NCBI RefSeq assembly: GCF_905163445.1
Contig: NC_053187.1
Location: forward strand, 16,415,001 to 16,479,000
Direction of reading: 5' to 3'
Length of the DNA stretch: 64,000 bases
DNA from: Pararge aegeria
Lineage: Eukaryota > Arthropoda > Insecta > Lepidoptera > Nymphalidae
The position numbers and the translations under genes were made by a program. The notes below the pieces were generated by a model. The model saw only the letters and a list, made by a program, of their open reading frames with translations, was not told where the DNA came from and searched no databases. This document shows positions 11,550-23,044 of this stretch, piece after piece. Positions within the stretch are counted from its first letter, which is position 1, and every line of letters begins with the position of its first letter.

Positions 11550-11688
11550 AATAAATAATAAATATACTACGACAATACACACATCGCCATCTAGTCCCAA
11601 AGTAAGCGTAACTTGTGTTATGGGTACTAAGATAACTGATGAATAATTTAATGAATAATATACATAAATACTTATAATAAACATATAA
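11550..11688 (-). repeat. SINE-A, 3' part of a copy split by the LINE
   Basis: This is the tail and body of SINE-A read on the minus strand: (TTTA)-type tail, the GCGATGTGTGTATTGTCGTAG block and the CATCAGT/ACCCATAACACAAG block. It stops abruptly at 11688 where the LINE starts. The 5' tRNA-like part continues at 13316. Confidence 0.85.
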
Positions 11689-13315
11689 ATTGTGGGGAAA
11701 GACGTATCGGTAGCAATAGCTCACTTAATTAACCAAAGCGTGAAAACGGGAATTTATCCCAACGAATTAAAAGTTGGTTGTGTTAGGCCGGTTTATAAAA
11801 AGGGATCAAGAAGTAACTTTTGCAATTATCGTCCAATTACACTACTATCTTGTATTGATAAGATTGTAGAAAAATGTCTTAGTGACCAAATACATAGTTT
11901 CTATAAAAAACAGAACGTGATGTACCCAAATCAGTTTGGATTTCAAGCTGGTAAAGGTACATCCGATCTTTTGTCAAAATTTACAAATGCAGTCAACGAT
12001 TATCTTAATAACAAACATCACGTGTTGGCTCTATTTATTGACTTTTCGCGTGCTTTTGATACTTTGGAGCATAAACAACTGATAGAAAGGCTTGGTAGAT
12101 GTGGGGTTCGTGGACCATTATTAAAATGGTGCGAGAATTATCTCTATAATAGAACGTTTACGGTTAAGATTGTTACTGCATATAGTAGGCATGTAGCATC
12201 TACTGAGGGTACAGCGCAGGGCTCAGTGTTGGGCCCTCTTCACTTTCTCTCATATGTTAATGATATGCCTAACTGCATAAAGTACTCCACGGTTTACCAA
12301 TTTGCGGATGATACATGCTTACTGATTGCTGATAAAGATCCTGATAATGCTCGTGACCTTCTACAGTCTGATTTTAATATGTTGAATAAGTGGTGTCACG
12401 ATTCTGGTTTAGTAATCAACCCAGGTAAAACTAAATTAATACTCATAAAATCTCCGCATCTTGCAAAACTCCCAATGAACCATATTCTTGCACATGACCA
12501 TAGCTGCCTACACTCGAATGACACCAGTTGTAAATGCCCCGTCATTGAAGTGGTTGAAACTGTTACATATTTAGGATTACATATAGATAGTAAATTTAAT
12601 TGGAGTTATCATATTGAACACGTTTGCAATAAGCTTAGGCAATTTTTAGCTAATATAATAATTCTAAGAAATCGTATTCCCTTCAAAATAAAATTAATAT
12701 TGTATAATTCTCTAGCTCAATCATATATCCAGTATGGTTTGAGCAGTTATGGCCGTACATATAACTCTTATTTAAAAGAAATATTCAAGCTGCAAAAAAG
12801 AATTTTAAAAGTTATCCTTAACAATAACCATAGTGACTATTCCGAAGCTGAACTTTTTAAACAGTGTAAAGTTTTACCAGTGCATGTACAGTTGAAATAT
12901 TCAATTTTAAAAGAAAACTTTTTCAATAACATATACTGGAACAAAGTACAACATCCTGTATGCACGCGGGCCGTCAGTCGAGGCCGGTTATGCACTTCGG
13001 GCGCGTTCAATAGGTATGGCGAGCGCACGAACGTTTACCTAGTTCCTCGCCTTATTAATGAATTACCCACTGATGTACGAGACAATATTAATCCTCGTAA
13101 TATTAAGAAAAAACTGAAGTCCTTCTTTTTAAGTAACTTGTGATCATTTTTGTACACAACATGGTGAACTGGCAATAATGTTCTGTAGTAACGTACCTAG
13201 ATTTAATTCTCTGTTAGCATATATTACAAACCTGCGTGGTTTTCTGATGCTAGCTATAAGTATTTTTTATTTTTTTTTGGAAACTTTATGTAATAATAAA
13301 ATAAATAAATAAAAT
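11689..13315 (+). mobile_element. 5'-truncated non-LTR retrotransposon (LINE) inserted in a SINE-A copy
   Basis: A LINE 3' half (reverse transcriptase, about 170 bp of 3' UTR, and an A-rich AATAAATAAATAAAATAAA tail) interrupts a minus-strand SINE-A. The SINE reads up to ACATATAAA at 11688 and resumes with CACCCAGACACT after ATAAA at about 13311-13315. ATAAA is therefore the likely 5-bp target-site duplication, although the A-rich tail makes its exact edge uncertain. The element begins inside the RT-coding region, with no endonuclease domain and no 5' UTR, so it is a dead-on-arrival copy produced by incomplete target-primed reverse transcription. Its open frame suggests a fairly recent insertion. 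RT style suggests the CR1/Jockey group; the exact clade is not assignable by eye. Confidence 0.85.
11692..13143 (+). CDS. LINE reverse transcriptase, N-terminally truncated (483 codons open)
   Basis: This is the RNA-dependent DNA polymerase of a non-LTR retrotransposon. Visible RT motifs, numbered from the first open codon: YKKGSRSNFCNYRPITLL (about 35-52), NQFGF (80-84), motif A DFSRAFDTL with catalytic Asp at 117, motif B GTAQGSVLGPL (173-183), and the catalytic box FADD (204-207). A C-terminal stretch with YLGLHIDSKFNW and a basic end, KKKLKSFFLSNL, then a stop at 13141-13143. The frame opens with GTG, not ATG, because the element is truncated here. An in-frame TAA of the host SINE lies just upstream (11686-11688), so it has no natural start and lacks the apurinic-like endonuclease domain usually N-terminal to such RTs. 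All catalytic residues are present and there is no stop or frameshift over 1.4 kb, unlike every other LINE relic here. It is probably not expressed as a functional protein. Confidence 0.9.
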   Translation: MGKDVSVAIAHLINQSVKTGIYPNELKVGCVRPVYKKGSRSNFCNYRPITLLSCIDKIVEKCLSDQIHSFYKKQNVMYPNQFGFQAGKGTSDLLSKFTNAVNDYLNNKHHVLALFIDFSRAFDTLEHKQLIERLGRCGVRGPLLKWCENYLYNRTFTVKIVTAYSRHVASTEGTAQGSVLGPLHFLSYVNDMPNCIKYSTVYQFADDTCLLIADKDPDNARDLLQSDFNMLNKWCHDSGLVINPGKTKLILIKSPHLAKLPMNHILAHDHSCLHSNDTSCKCPVIEVVETVTYLGLHIDSKFNWSYHIEHVCNKLRQFLANIIILRNRIPFKIKLILYNSLAQSYIQYGLSSYGRTYNSYLKEIFKLQKRILKVILNNNHSDYSEAELFKQCKVLPVHVQLKYSILKENFFNNIYWNKVQHPVCTRAVSRGRLCTSGAFNRYGERTNVYLVPRLINELPTDVRDNINPRNIKKKLKSFFLSNL

Positions 13316-13437
13316 AAACACCCAGACACTGAAACACATTCATGTTCATCACACAAATATTTTCCAGTGGTGCGAATCGAACCCACGGCCTTGGACTCAG
13401 AAAGCAGGGTCGCTGCCCACTGCGCCAATCGGCCGTC
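13316..13437 (-). repeat. SINE-A, 5' tRNA-like part of the copy split by the LINE
   Basis: Minus strand: CGGCCGATTGGCGCAGTGGG box A region, then GGTTCGATTC box B, then the start of the body up to CAGTGTCTGGGTG. With 11550-11688 it rebuilds one ordinary SINE-A, which proves that the LINE is the younger insertion. Confidence 0.85.
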
Positions 13438-13734
13438 AATGATTTTTAATAAAGACAATATTACTTCAATATCAAAATTAGTCGCAAAGCGCTCATAGTT
13501 ATCACATCACGTTTGGCAGGCGAAACGATACATCATCTTACATTTAACAATCTAAACTGATCTCATAACAGTTTATTTGATAGTTGCCTGACAGCGAGCG
13601 GGCGGTTATTGAATAATGTCGTGCGTCCGCAATTTGGCTACGGCTACTTCGTCGACAATGAGCAACAGCACCCCTAGTAACAGTTTATAAAGTTTTCGAA
13701 TTCCCTTAGTCGCCTCGTATGACATCCGAGGAAT

Positions 13735-14022
13735 CATCATCATCATAATATCAACCCATTACCGGTCTATTACAGGGCACGAGTCTCCTCCCACAATGAG
13801 TAGGGGTTAAGGCCGTAGTCCAACACGCTGGCCCAGTGTGGATTGGTGGACTCCACACACCTTTGGGAACATTATGGAGAACTCTCAGGCATGCAGGTTT
13901 CCTCACAATGTTTTCCTTCACCGTTGAAGCAAGTGAAATTTTAACGCACATATCTTAGAAATTTTAGAGGTGCTGGGATTCGAAAGTGAAGTCGAGCTCC
14001 TACCCACTTGGCTATCACCGTT
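13735..14022 (-). repeat. SINE-B, near full length
   Basis: Minus strand: (CATCAT)n at 13735 is the tail, TGGCTATCACCG at 14022 the head. GAGGCGACTAAGG-like DNA just outside the tail (13705-13720) belongs to another old retroposon. Confidence 0.87.
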
Positions 14023-15044
14023 TTTATCTATGGGGGGGATGGTTGGTGACAAATGTATTATAATTTCCGCTAGTCTGTTCGCATTTAAGATACTCTTCTG
14101 TGGAAACGAGAGAGAAATTCCAAGCAGTAGGTCAGTAATTACCTGAGAATAATGGTCCAAGTAAAATATTCAAACCATTAATTGAAGTTTTGGAGCATTG
14201 TTTCAAAGTTTGCATCATGGTTTCTATATCTACTACACGGTAAGAGCCATCATATCTTATAATAAAGCCGGTTTATGTAATTATTGTACCTCATACAAAG
14301 TTCATCATTTATTGACATCCAACGTACTCAACTTCAGCGAACTCATAAATGTCCACCGCTAATGGAAACTTGCAACTTTATTGATATTAGTTTGTAGTAA
14401 CTTAACAATGAATATTATCTAAGTTCAGTATAGTCCCATTTTAGTCGTACCTATGTGTTTAATATACATTAGAAGTTTTCGCTTTACATTACTCTCTTCT
14501 GCAACTATTCGTTGGCTTTACATTTTATCTTTACTTTTAAGAAAGTCAAGGGCATATTGTTATTGTATCAAAGTAAGTATAAATCATTATTAACATCAGT
14601 CTAATAAATGCTAGTTTGATGGCAAGTTTTCGCTCTTGTAAAAATTTGATATAAATACGGAGACAAGCTTGACAAATGCATTAACAAAAAACTGACAGCC
14701 AGTGAAAGAGTGCTTAAAAACTTATTTTAATTTATTTGTAAGGGCTCCGTCACTGATCATCTTGTTCGCTCTAAGTTTATTTGACTTATACCACAATAAA
14801 ATCATCTTACTCACATCCTGGGGTAGCTGGAAGAGATCTCTTATAGAGATAAGCTTTCCTTTGTACACTTCATGTATCATATGTTCACAATCACAATTTA
14901 TGGGACATAAATAATAATAAATAAATTATTAAATAAGCCATTCTATACTGTTAAATATATTAGAACCATAAAACATGGCAACGTGACTTCTCACTCTCAT
15001 GTATATCATATATCTCTTACATAATTTTTTTGTATATTCTACCG
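14023..15044. other. No gene seen
   Basis: AT-rich; the open frame at 14702-14914 has no recognisable motif. Confidence 0.5.
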
Positions 15045-15205
15045 ACAAAGAACGCCACCAAGCGATTTAGCGTTCCGTTACGATGTCGAGTAGGAACCTA
15101 TTATAAGGATATGGGTTTAATATAACTGCCCCACCCTTACTTTGCTCGCTAACTTCTTTGACTGATCTTCACAAGTTGTACCTAGTAGTGGAATACTTCT
15201 AGTAA
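15045..15205 (+). repeat. SINE-C, 3' part
   Basis: CTACCGACAAAGAACGCC, AGCGATTTAGCGTTCC, CGATGTCGAGTAGGAACC, TTAATATAACTGCCCCACCC. Confidence 0.75.
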
Positions 15206-16347
15206 CTATGTAAGCCTGTGTAGGATTCTTGTCAATAGTATCAGACTGTAACCATGCCGTTGATCCATCGAGGTTTACTTACGTTGAATTTTAATTAAAG
15301 CATCCGATGCATAAAATCTATTTGGCCGCATAATTATAATTTAAACTTGAACCGCTATCGGAGAGTGCGGGCAGTTTGGCTTAATGACGGCTCGCCTCAT
15401 CATTGGGTAGTTACTGGCCTTTATATTTTGGGTCAGATTGAACGACGCGAAATTCTCGCTTATATTGAGTTCATTAAATCGTGAGTTGGAAGTAATTTTC
15501 CTACTTAGCGCGTAATATTAAAGGCTAGCGCGAAATGGGAAGGGTATTTCTTTTCATTATCAGAACTTTCTGTATTGTAAATATAGACCTGTAGAGTAGA
15601 AGGTTTTTGATACGTACCAACGAACTTTTTTTTTAATTTTAAGTTAAGTTGATAATTTTGCCATGTTGTTAATTTACTAAAGCTACGAGGGTTGCAAACG
15701 TACCCTGTTAAGTCTTCTTCAGTTTCATCACACTCGCACAGCCTCAGATAAAAGTGCGATTATCTGAAAAGGGCTAAGTATGTTCTGCAACCATATACCC
15801 CTCTCCGGCATTCTAAAATACTGAATTTCTTAGCCGTAAGCCTTTGGAAGTAGAATGATATGGTAGCCATGCTACCAAAGCTGGGAAGGCAGATCAGAAC
15901 AATTGAAAATGTTTTTACTAATTTAAGCTCATCGTATGTTTTGTTCTTTTACAAGCAAAATATAGTTCTCTCCTACTGTTGATACTTGCTTTACGTCACT
16001 AAGAAGTGAAATTCATCCACGGCCTTGGGAAAATCTATGGACTGTACCAACTCGCCCAATTTCCTAACGTGACGCTAAGCTGCGCTTATAGTCTCACAAG
16101 TGATGCAAAGAACGACATTCTCTCCAGATGTTCTTCCAGCCCTAGAGGAAAATTTCTAGCGAAAATTCTACACTCGCTCCGACTCCAATAATGCCACGAA
16201 TTCTGCTTGTCAATTGCACACCAGAATAAATTCAGATATTGGCTCATTGTATCAGCAACAATACAAATTACTATTCTTACTCTTTTACTATAACCAAGGT
16301 ACATTAGGTCCTGTTATTTAAAACCGATAAACTTGTTTTAGAAAAGA
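15206..16347. other. Low-copy DNA, no gene seen
   Basis: Contains a CpG-richer stretch at about 15340-15545 without repeat similarity in this window (GCGAAATTCTCGCTTATATTG, TTAGCGCGTAATATTAAAGG). It could be conserved regulatory DNA; this is unproven. Confidence 0.45.
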
Positions 16348-16495
16348 GTCATCATCATCATCATCAAATCAACCCGTTACCGGCCCACTACAGACAAATA
16401 CAATTTTAATTACTTAAAACCCACATAACTTAGAAAAGTTAGAGGTGCGTGCTGGGATTCGAACTCGGTCCCCCAAAAGGTAAATCGAAGCCTAC
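16348..16495 (-). repeat. SINE-B, internally deleted
   Basis: The (CATCAT)n tail and the CCGGCCCACTACAG block are followed directly by the box B side (GATTCGAACTCGG). The middle of about 150 bp is missing. Confidence 0.8.
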
Positions 16496-17089
16496 CTAAT
16501 ACTGACTGACTGCTGACTATAATAAAGAAAAGAGTATTTCTATCTAAAGATGCTTAATTTGTGCTTTATATTTTTTCTATCTATCTATATAGGATTTTTT
16601 TTGGACCAAGTTAACAAAAGCCAAAATATAAGATAATATCATGAAATTTTCTCACTTCCATTACGTCACACAATAGACGCTTCCCGTTCATTGAACTTTA
16701 AGATTAAACCTCCTGTATCATTAACGGTGGGATCATTATACCCAGCTTGACTCATATACAGTGTATCTCCAATTAAAATAGGGCGGGCTGGTGTCTATAT
16801 CTCCATTGAAACTACAGTATTTAAACCATTGAGGTAAGAACACACACATGACATCCAACTTTTGTATGGAACCTCCAACTGTCCCCTTTTTCTTTACACG
16901 CTTGGAACACCTCTAGGCTTAGAGTACTTAAACGTAATCTATGACATTTGGACTGAGGTACGTCACAAGTTGCTGGGTATCTTTAGGAATTTAGTGATAA
17001 TATTATGGTATTTGCTTGAACGTCTAACAGAGCTAACTTTATGCTGATAGTGAAATATCTACATAAGTTGTTCTGGACACACCTTGGCT

Positions 17090-17252
17090 CCTCAGCATCA
17101 CGACCTACTAAGCTTCTGAATTAAGCTCGGCCCGCTTGAGGGACCCAACGAGAAAAAATCTGAAATTCCCAAATTTTCCTTGCTGGAAATAGAACCAAGG
17201 CCCTCCGCTTATTACACCAAAGTGCACACCACTGCGCTACGAAGGTCGTAAC
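17090..17252 (-). repeat. SINE-C, 5' head fragment
   Basis: Minus strand. CTGAAATTCCCAAATTTTCC is the AAATTTGGGAATT block; a GGTTCTATTTCCAGC box B-like and CGTAGCGCAGTGGTG box A-like head follow toward 17252. Confidence 0.65.
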
Positions 17253-17469
17253 TGTTCACAACAATGTTTTTATACTAATTAAATCGGATGGATATCGTTA
17301 ATAAGTTTATATTATGTTAACAACCAACGGATTTATATGCTCAATCAAAATTAGTCACGCTAATCGACATGTTAGTTGAATAGTAATTGTGTATCGCATT
17401 AATTTACTTCAAATAGCGAATACAAATCTAATAATTTAGTAAATAGATCAATAGAATTTACAAATAATA

Positions 17470-17590
17470 AGTGAGTAGGTCGTTGATACAGTCACCACCA
17501 ACAGTCAGACTTGATGTTTCAGAAGTGCTTATGCAAAAACCCACTTCAAATAAATCAATTTTTGTTTGAATTTTGATAGCCTCGTGATTG
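17470..17590 (+). mobile_element. LINE-B-type 3' fragment
   Basis: CACCACCAACAGTCAGACTTG, ATGTTTCAGAAGTGCTTATG, CACTTCAAATAAATCAATTT. Confidence 0.6.
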
Positions 17591-17654
17591 AAGAGATAGT
17601 TAAGATTCTGTAATATCACTTGCTTTAACGGATACGAAAAACATTTAGAGGATA

Positions 17655-17785
17655 CCTTCATGCCTGAGAGTTTTCATAGTGTTCTCAAAGGCGTGCGAAA
17701 TCCTACCATTTTGTGCATGGCTATCGTGGTAGAATACGGCTTAAATCCTTATCATTGCGTAAGGAGATCCGTCTCTCAGCGTTCT
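17655..17785 (+). repeat. SINE-B, 3' fragment
   Basis: TGCCTGAGAGTTTTCATAGTG through GGAGATCCGTCTCTCAG; strongly diverged. Confidence 0.7.
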
Positions 17786-18194
17786 ACCGATCACAAGCCG
17801 CTTGTGAATGCTGGAACACTGGACGCAAACTTGAACTCCGCATCGTCATAGGTTAGTACACGCCATTTGATTTTACCGGCATTATGGTCAACGGTTGTGT
17901 GACCGCCTGAAGCACCACAAGTACAATTTGTATGTCTGCGGGTGATCTGCAGTTGAGCATATAAACCAATACACCAATGAAGCTGTTTGTACGCTGTTCT
18001 AATGCGGTTTGGCAGGCATAGGCATTCTAAACTCTAGACAACAGTTAGCTGGTATCAATTATTATTACGGTCAGAATTGATAGCTTATCCCGTTCTCAGA
18101 TACACCAAGGAAAAATCCAGGGTCTAGGCTCAAATCACAATAATCTAACACCGATCGTTTGTCGGTTTTACATAATAATTATTGCTACTTTGAG

Positions 18195-18435
18195 ATAAGG
18201 CTGCCTTTTGAATCCTATTTTAAGTGCCAGCTTTCCTTTATAAGACTACTTTATTAGGCCGTTTGCCTTATAAGTAGTCTTATAAAAGAAAGCTAAACCT
18301 AGGCATCGCCTAATTCGAATGCCTTAAGAATGCCTTCACCAACTCTAAGGTGATAACTATTGGTGAAAGGTTTATGTATGCCTATGAATCTCCTTAATTA
18401 GGTGTTCCTTATTAAGGCATCGCCTTGTTCTTCGT
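18195..18435. mobile_element. Foldback/MITE-like cluster
   Basis: AGCTTTCCTTTATAAGACTACT-type arm at 18229-18250 matches the inverted arm 18273-18294 (21 of 22). AGGCATCGCCT occurs at 18301-18311 and again near 18417. Several AAGGC/GCCTT palindromes surround them. No target duplication could be fixed. Confidence 0.55.
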
Positions 18436-18500
18436 TATTGAAAACAGGCTTATTCTCTTTCTTTTACTGCTCTTAACAAATGTGGTGGGTGAAGAAATAA

Positions 18501-18757
18501 AGATATTTATTTATATACTTCGACAAAACACACATCGCCATCTAGTCCCAAAGTAAACGTAACTTGTGTTAAGGGTACTAATATAACTGATGAATATTTT
18601 TATGAATAATTTACATAAACACTTATAACATGCATATAAACACCCAGACACCAAAAACAATCATTTTCATCGCACAAACGTTTTCCTTTTGTGGGAATGA
18701 ACCCATGGCCTCGGGCTCAGAAAGCAGGGTCGCTGCCCACTGCGCCAATCGACAGTC
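18501..18757 (-). repeat. SINE-A, diverged
   Basis: Minus-strand copy. Box B is mutated (a base is missing near the GGTTCATTCCCAC position), so its Pol III promoter is probably weak. A second TAAATAAATAAATAAA tract lies just beyond its 5' end. Confidence 0.85.
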
Positions 18758-19104
18758 AAATAAATAAATAAATAAAATATCACATCAGTTACACCACATA
18801 AGAAAAGTACCAGGAATACATAGCACCAAGAGAAGTTCCTACGAGTTAATACATTCGTTGTCCCTTTGTACGGCACTGTAATGGAACGTCTCTAATTGCG
18901 CTAGGATGGCTACTACACCTGACTGCCAATTAGATTAGATTGTCCACGTATAATATGAGTTTCTGTTGAGTGTCTGTTTGGAGCAGATGGCCTTAATGTG
19001 TGTTGTGTTCATGCGACCTTAGTACGAGTTTTTATAGTTGCCAAAAACTTAATTTGTACATTTATGACAATAATTTTTAATAGGATCGTGCTTTTCGATT
19101 ATCT

Positions 19105-19445
19105 AGTGTGGACCTCCCGTGGGCAGCGGTTATTGCTGTTGGTTTTATGAGGGAGATCCCGGGATCAATACCCGGCCGAGGCAATTTGGAATTTATAATT
19201 TCTGAATTTTCTTTGGTCTGGTCTAGTGAGAGGCCTGTTACTGTGGCTGATTACCACCGCGTGGTTACAATCGCTGAGCGACAAGGACATGCCGCTCAGC
19301 GATTCAGCGTTCCGGTACGATGTCGTGTAGTAACCGATTAGGCGTATGGACTTAATATAGGTACCTGCCGTACCACTAACAGGTTAGCCCGTTACCATCT
19401 TAGACTGTATCATCACTTACCAGTTACTTTTGGTGGAACAAATAA
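19105..19445 (+). repeat. SINE-C, near full length
   Basis: Contains a GATCCCGGGATCAATACCC box B-like region, TTTATAATTTCTGAATTTTC, CGATGTCGTGTAGTAACCG, TTAGACTGTATCATCACTTA and a GGTGGAACAAATAA end. The most complete plus copy. Confidence 0.85.
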
Positions 19446-20162
19446 CATACATATATATAATGGATTGGGTTATAAATATTCTAGGATGCTAAAGGTCTCG
19501 AAATGACGCTTTAGTAACAGACCTCTGTGATAAGACTGGTCTTGCGCTAGACTCGAAACAAAAAAAATCTCTATAAAGAGGTGTTTTTAGTATATATTCA
19601 ATAATAATCAATAAATAATAAAGCAGATTAATAATAGTTTTAAAATCGTTCTTAAAAGTGCCAACAGTAATTTCAAAAGTCACCAAAATATTATGGTTTT
19701 TAAATCATAGTTTTATCAGTCATACGTTTACTTGTGTTTAATATTAACGAACTTAAAGTTGCAAACATTCAAAAGTTAAGCTTAAAATTTACAGACAGAC
19801 AAACATAGTGAAAATTCACCAAAGTAAAACCAGAGACCTCGCTTCGTTCGGGTCAATAGTAAAAGCTATAATAAACATAGGTGTACATTTCCGCTTCCAC
19901 ACGTGTTGTGCCCAATAAAAAAACTATAAAACCAGTACAAAATGCATTTACATTTATTTGTTTGCTCCCCGTTCCGCCGATAGAAATAAAGCGACACGGC
20001 GGGCGATATTAATTCGAATGCACACTTTTTCCGCAAACAAAATAAACAGCACAATAGCGGACTGATGGCTGGTGATTTGGCAACGTCCCCGATCGAGTCA
20101 ATGTTCTACTCATTCTGACTATCAACTATGTCGTTTGCGCTTATAGTCTAAGAGCTGGCATT
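19446..20162. other. Low-copy DNA, no gene seen
   Basis: Contains a GC-richer stretch at 19890-20110 (CCGCCGATAGAAATAAAGCG, GGCGGGCGATATTAATTCG) not shared with any repeat here; a candidate conserved non-coding element. Confidence 0.45.
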
Positions 20163-20312
20163 AGAGAGAAGCAGGCGTTTGCGTAAATCCATGATATATT
20201 ATGAAAGTTAAGCTTAATTTGCTATACTCCGCGAAAAGCAGGAGAATATGTGTGGTGTAATTTATAATTTCTTCAATCCTTATACTCCACATCAAACAGA
20301 TCATCGGAACAA
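20163..20312 (+). mobile_element. Family G, one arm
   Basis: GAAGCAGGCGTTTGCGTAAA, ATCCATGATATATTATGAAAG, CTCCGCGAAAAGCAGGAG, CAATCCTTATACTCCACATC. Confidence 0.8.
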
Positions 20313-20811
20313 TGATTCATTGTAAAGTCAATATCTGCTGAGGATGCTCCGGTTCGGAGCGAAACTAGCGTAGAGGGTACATCTGCCACAAAAGCACTGC
20401 ATACTGAGAAGTAAATATTGAAGGGTTATTTTTAGGATACGTTTTGATTGAGCTAACCCCGTCCTCAAATGATAATGCTTTCAAATATATAAAATTTGAC
20501 ATGAACATTAATGAAATAGAATCAAATCAATGGATCAATGGATTAATTCAATGATAAAATACTTTGGAAAAACAGATCACTTGTTCTTTGTTTATAAGGT
20601 GTATTTGGAAATAGATTCTCTTGCAAAGAGAAATGGTTTCGGTTTGCTCGAAGAATACGGTGAAAGTTATTTTCTTTAGTGCTAGTATTTTGTGACTGTC
20701 TGTATGAATGTTTCATTGTTGCGCGCAACGCGATAGCAAAATATCAATTCCTGAATTAACATCTTTCTATCTAAAGCTAAAACTGTTTACATAACTTGAT
20801 AATAATCTATA

Positions 20812-21170
20812 CATATAAAAATGAATCCCTATATCACTTGGTCACGCCATCACGCACGAACGGCTGGACCAAATTCACTTTATTTTTTTGTTTGAGTTTG
20901 TTATTGTCAGGAGAAGATTCTTATGACAGAAAAAATTTAAAAACATGCGCGGAAAATTAGAAAATTTAAGAATTCTTATTTGAAAAAACTTAACAACCGT
21001 ATAATATTATTTCTAAAAAATTTAATACTGAAAAACTTGTTTCTCATTTTTTAATCAAAATACCAAGTTTATTGGCTATAGCTTGAAAAAAAGTTAGACT
21101 TGCAAAGAAACTTTGTTCGCCTGTGTTTGGGGTTAAAATTAAAAAAAAAAAACCTTAAACCTCTCTAAAT
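20812..21170 (+). mobile_element. Helitron-like or related non-autonomous element, 5' end
   Basis: TCTATACATATAAAAATGAATC is a Helitron-type start seen widely in Lepidoptera. GCACGAACGGCTGGACCAAA follows. No CTAG/CTRR end is clearly identified. Confidence 0.55.
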
Positions 21171-21220
21171 TTCAAATTTCTAGGTATATTTATTGATATG
21201 AAGGCCGTTTGGGCAGTATA

Positions 21221-21477
21221 TTAAATAAATAAATATACTACGACAATACACACATCGTCATCTAGCCCAAAGTAAGCGTAGCTTGTGTTATGGGTACTAA
21301 GATGCCAGATGAATATTGTTATCAATAATATACATAAATACTTATACTATGCATAAAAACACCCAGACACTGAAAAATATTCATGTTCATCACACAAACA
21401 TTTTCCAGTTGTGGGAATCGCACTTACGGCCTTGGATTTGGAAAGCAGGGTCGCTGCCCACTGCGCCAAACGGCTGA
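21221..21477 (-). repeat. SINE-A
   Basis: Minus-strand copy with head GGCGCAGTGGGCAGCGACCC and (TTTA)n tail. Box B carries substitutions. Confidence 0.88.
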
Positions 21478-21822
21478 CCTATCAATCAGTTTGTACAAAG
21501 TCTCTTATATTTAAGAATAATCGTTTTTCACGCATTTCGTCAGGATCTCAACTGCATTTTTATATTCATATGGTACGTACACTCGAAACCATAGTGGTTT
21601 CGACTGTGACGTAAAAATACACAGTTCTTGACTCAATTAACATGACACTATATATTGTGAGCGCCGCTATTTCAATGCCCATAGACAATCAGTGCTCATT
21701 GTATATTATCCATCCTATTCTTTAGCTACGCGACGTAGTGTTCATGTTTTTTAGAATGCTATTCCATTTAATTTAAATTCCGCTTTTTTGTATGAAGTTC
21801 AACGTTATTTTTTTCACCATAA

Positions 21823-21925
21823 CTTAGCCCTTGACTGCAATCTGATCTGCTCTCATCATGAAGCTGGTGATGTAGTCTAATAATGTGGAGGCTAACCTCT
21901 TAGGGAGTTTGTCAGTTATAAAAAT
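21823..21925 (-). repeat. SINE-C, 3' fragment
   Basis: TTAGCCCTTGACTGCAATCTG then a GTGATGTAGTCTAATAATG block. Confidence 0.65.
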
Positions 21926-22094
21926 TCTAAGAACCGTTTCAATTACCGAGATAAAAAATAATTTAGATTAATTCGATCCGAAAAACCGTCTAGAAATATG
22001 TATCGAAAGTATATATTAGCTAGCAAAATGACATGAAATTTTATTCAAGAGTATATATTATATTATAAAAGTTTATTAACGATTTATATTTTAT

Positions 22095-22388
22095 TTGTTA
22101 TCGTCGCTAACCCATCACCGGCCCTCTACAGGGTTTCCTCTTAGAATGAGAAGGGTTTTTAGGCCGTAGTCCACCAATCTGGCCAAGAGCGGATTTGTAG
22201 GCTTTGCACGGCGTTGAAAACTTTATGGAGAACTCTCAGGCATGCAGGTTTCCTTCACCGAGCAAGTTTCATCACCGTTTGAGCAAGTAAAACGAACATA
22301 ACTCCGAAATTCAGTAGTGCGTGCCGGGGCTCGAACTCGGTCTCCCCGAAAGGATAGCCGAAGCCATACCCACTAAGCTATCACCGCG
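22095..22388 (-). repeat. SINE-B, near full length
   Basis: Minus strand, from TAACCCATCACCGGCCC to the head CTATCACCGCG, with GGGGCTCGAACTCGG box B. Confidence 0.87.
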
Positions 22389-22619
22389 TATTTGCTATAG
22401 TTTTGTATATATATCTATATATTAATTTGTTGGGTTAAAAAAACACAGTTGCATTTATGATAGATCAATTTGAAATAATTGAAAGAAAAAAAAATAGAAT
22501 CAACTCTTAGCCGGTTCTATTTTAAGAATATTTTCCCCGTTTAGATAACAAAAAAGAAAACAACGTTAAAAGTTTTTCGCCCTTCTTTCTAAGGAAATAA
22601 TTCTAAAAATAACTTATAA

Positions 22620-22720
22620 AACTGTGAAGACGATGACAGCCTTAATGGGCGGCGATGTCATAAGAAATTAAAACGAGGCTAGTAAACAAAGTGATATTTT
22701 CCGATCGCCGTTCGATAAAT
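22620..22720 (+). repeat. Intronic module, copy 1 (2 kb before the Beat exon)
   Basis: GATGTCATAAGAAATTAAAACG, AGTAAACAAAGTGATATTTTCC and CGCCGTTCGATAAA align with 23.51-23.60 kb. Confidence 0.55.
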
Positions 22721-23044
22721 TCAAAGACCTTGTGAAACTCCATTTGAATAAAGTTTTTTTTTTCAGACAGCGTAATGTATTGCTTGTACAGCTTGTACAG
22801 CTGCGTAAATGATTAAAGTTTCGATAAAATCATGTATGACAAAGTTATTCCTCTTTAAAAGTTCTAAATAAGTCTCGGACAGCATGTGTCTATCTCTTAA
22901 GTTTAACTTATACGCGGATGCAGTCACGAGGGACCGCTAGTTTCAAATAATTCGCAAATTAACGGTTTGTCATTTAAGAAACGCCTTACCCTATGATAAG
23001 TTTTTCATCAAAAGACTCAAAAATTATTTTTTAGGTAACACCTA

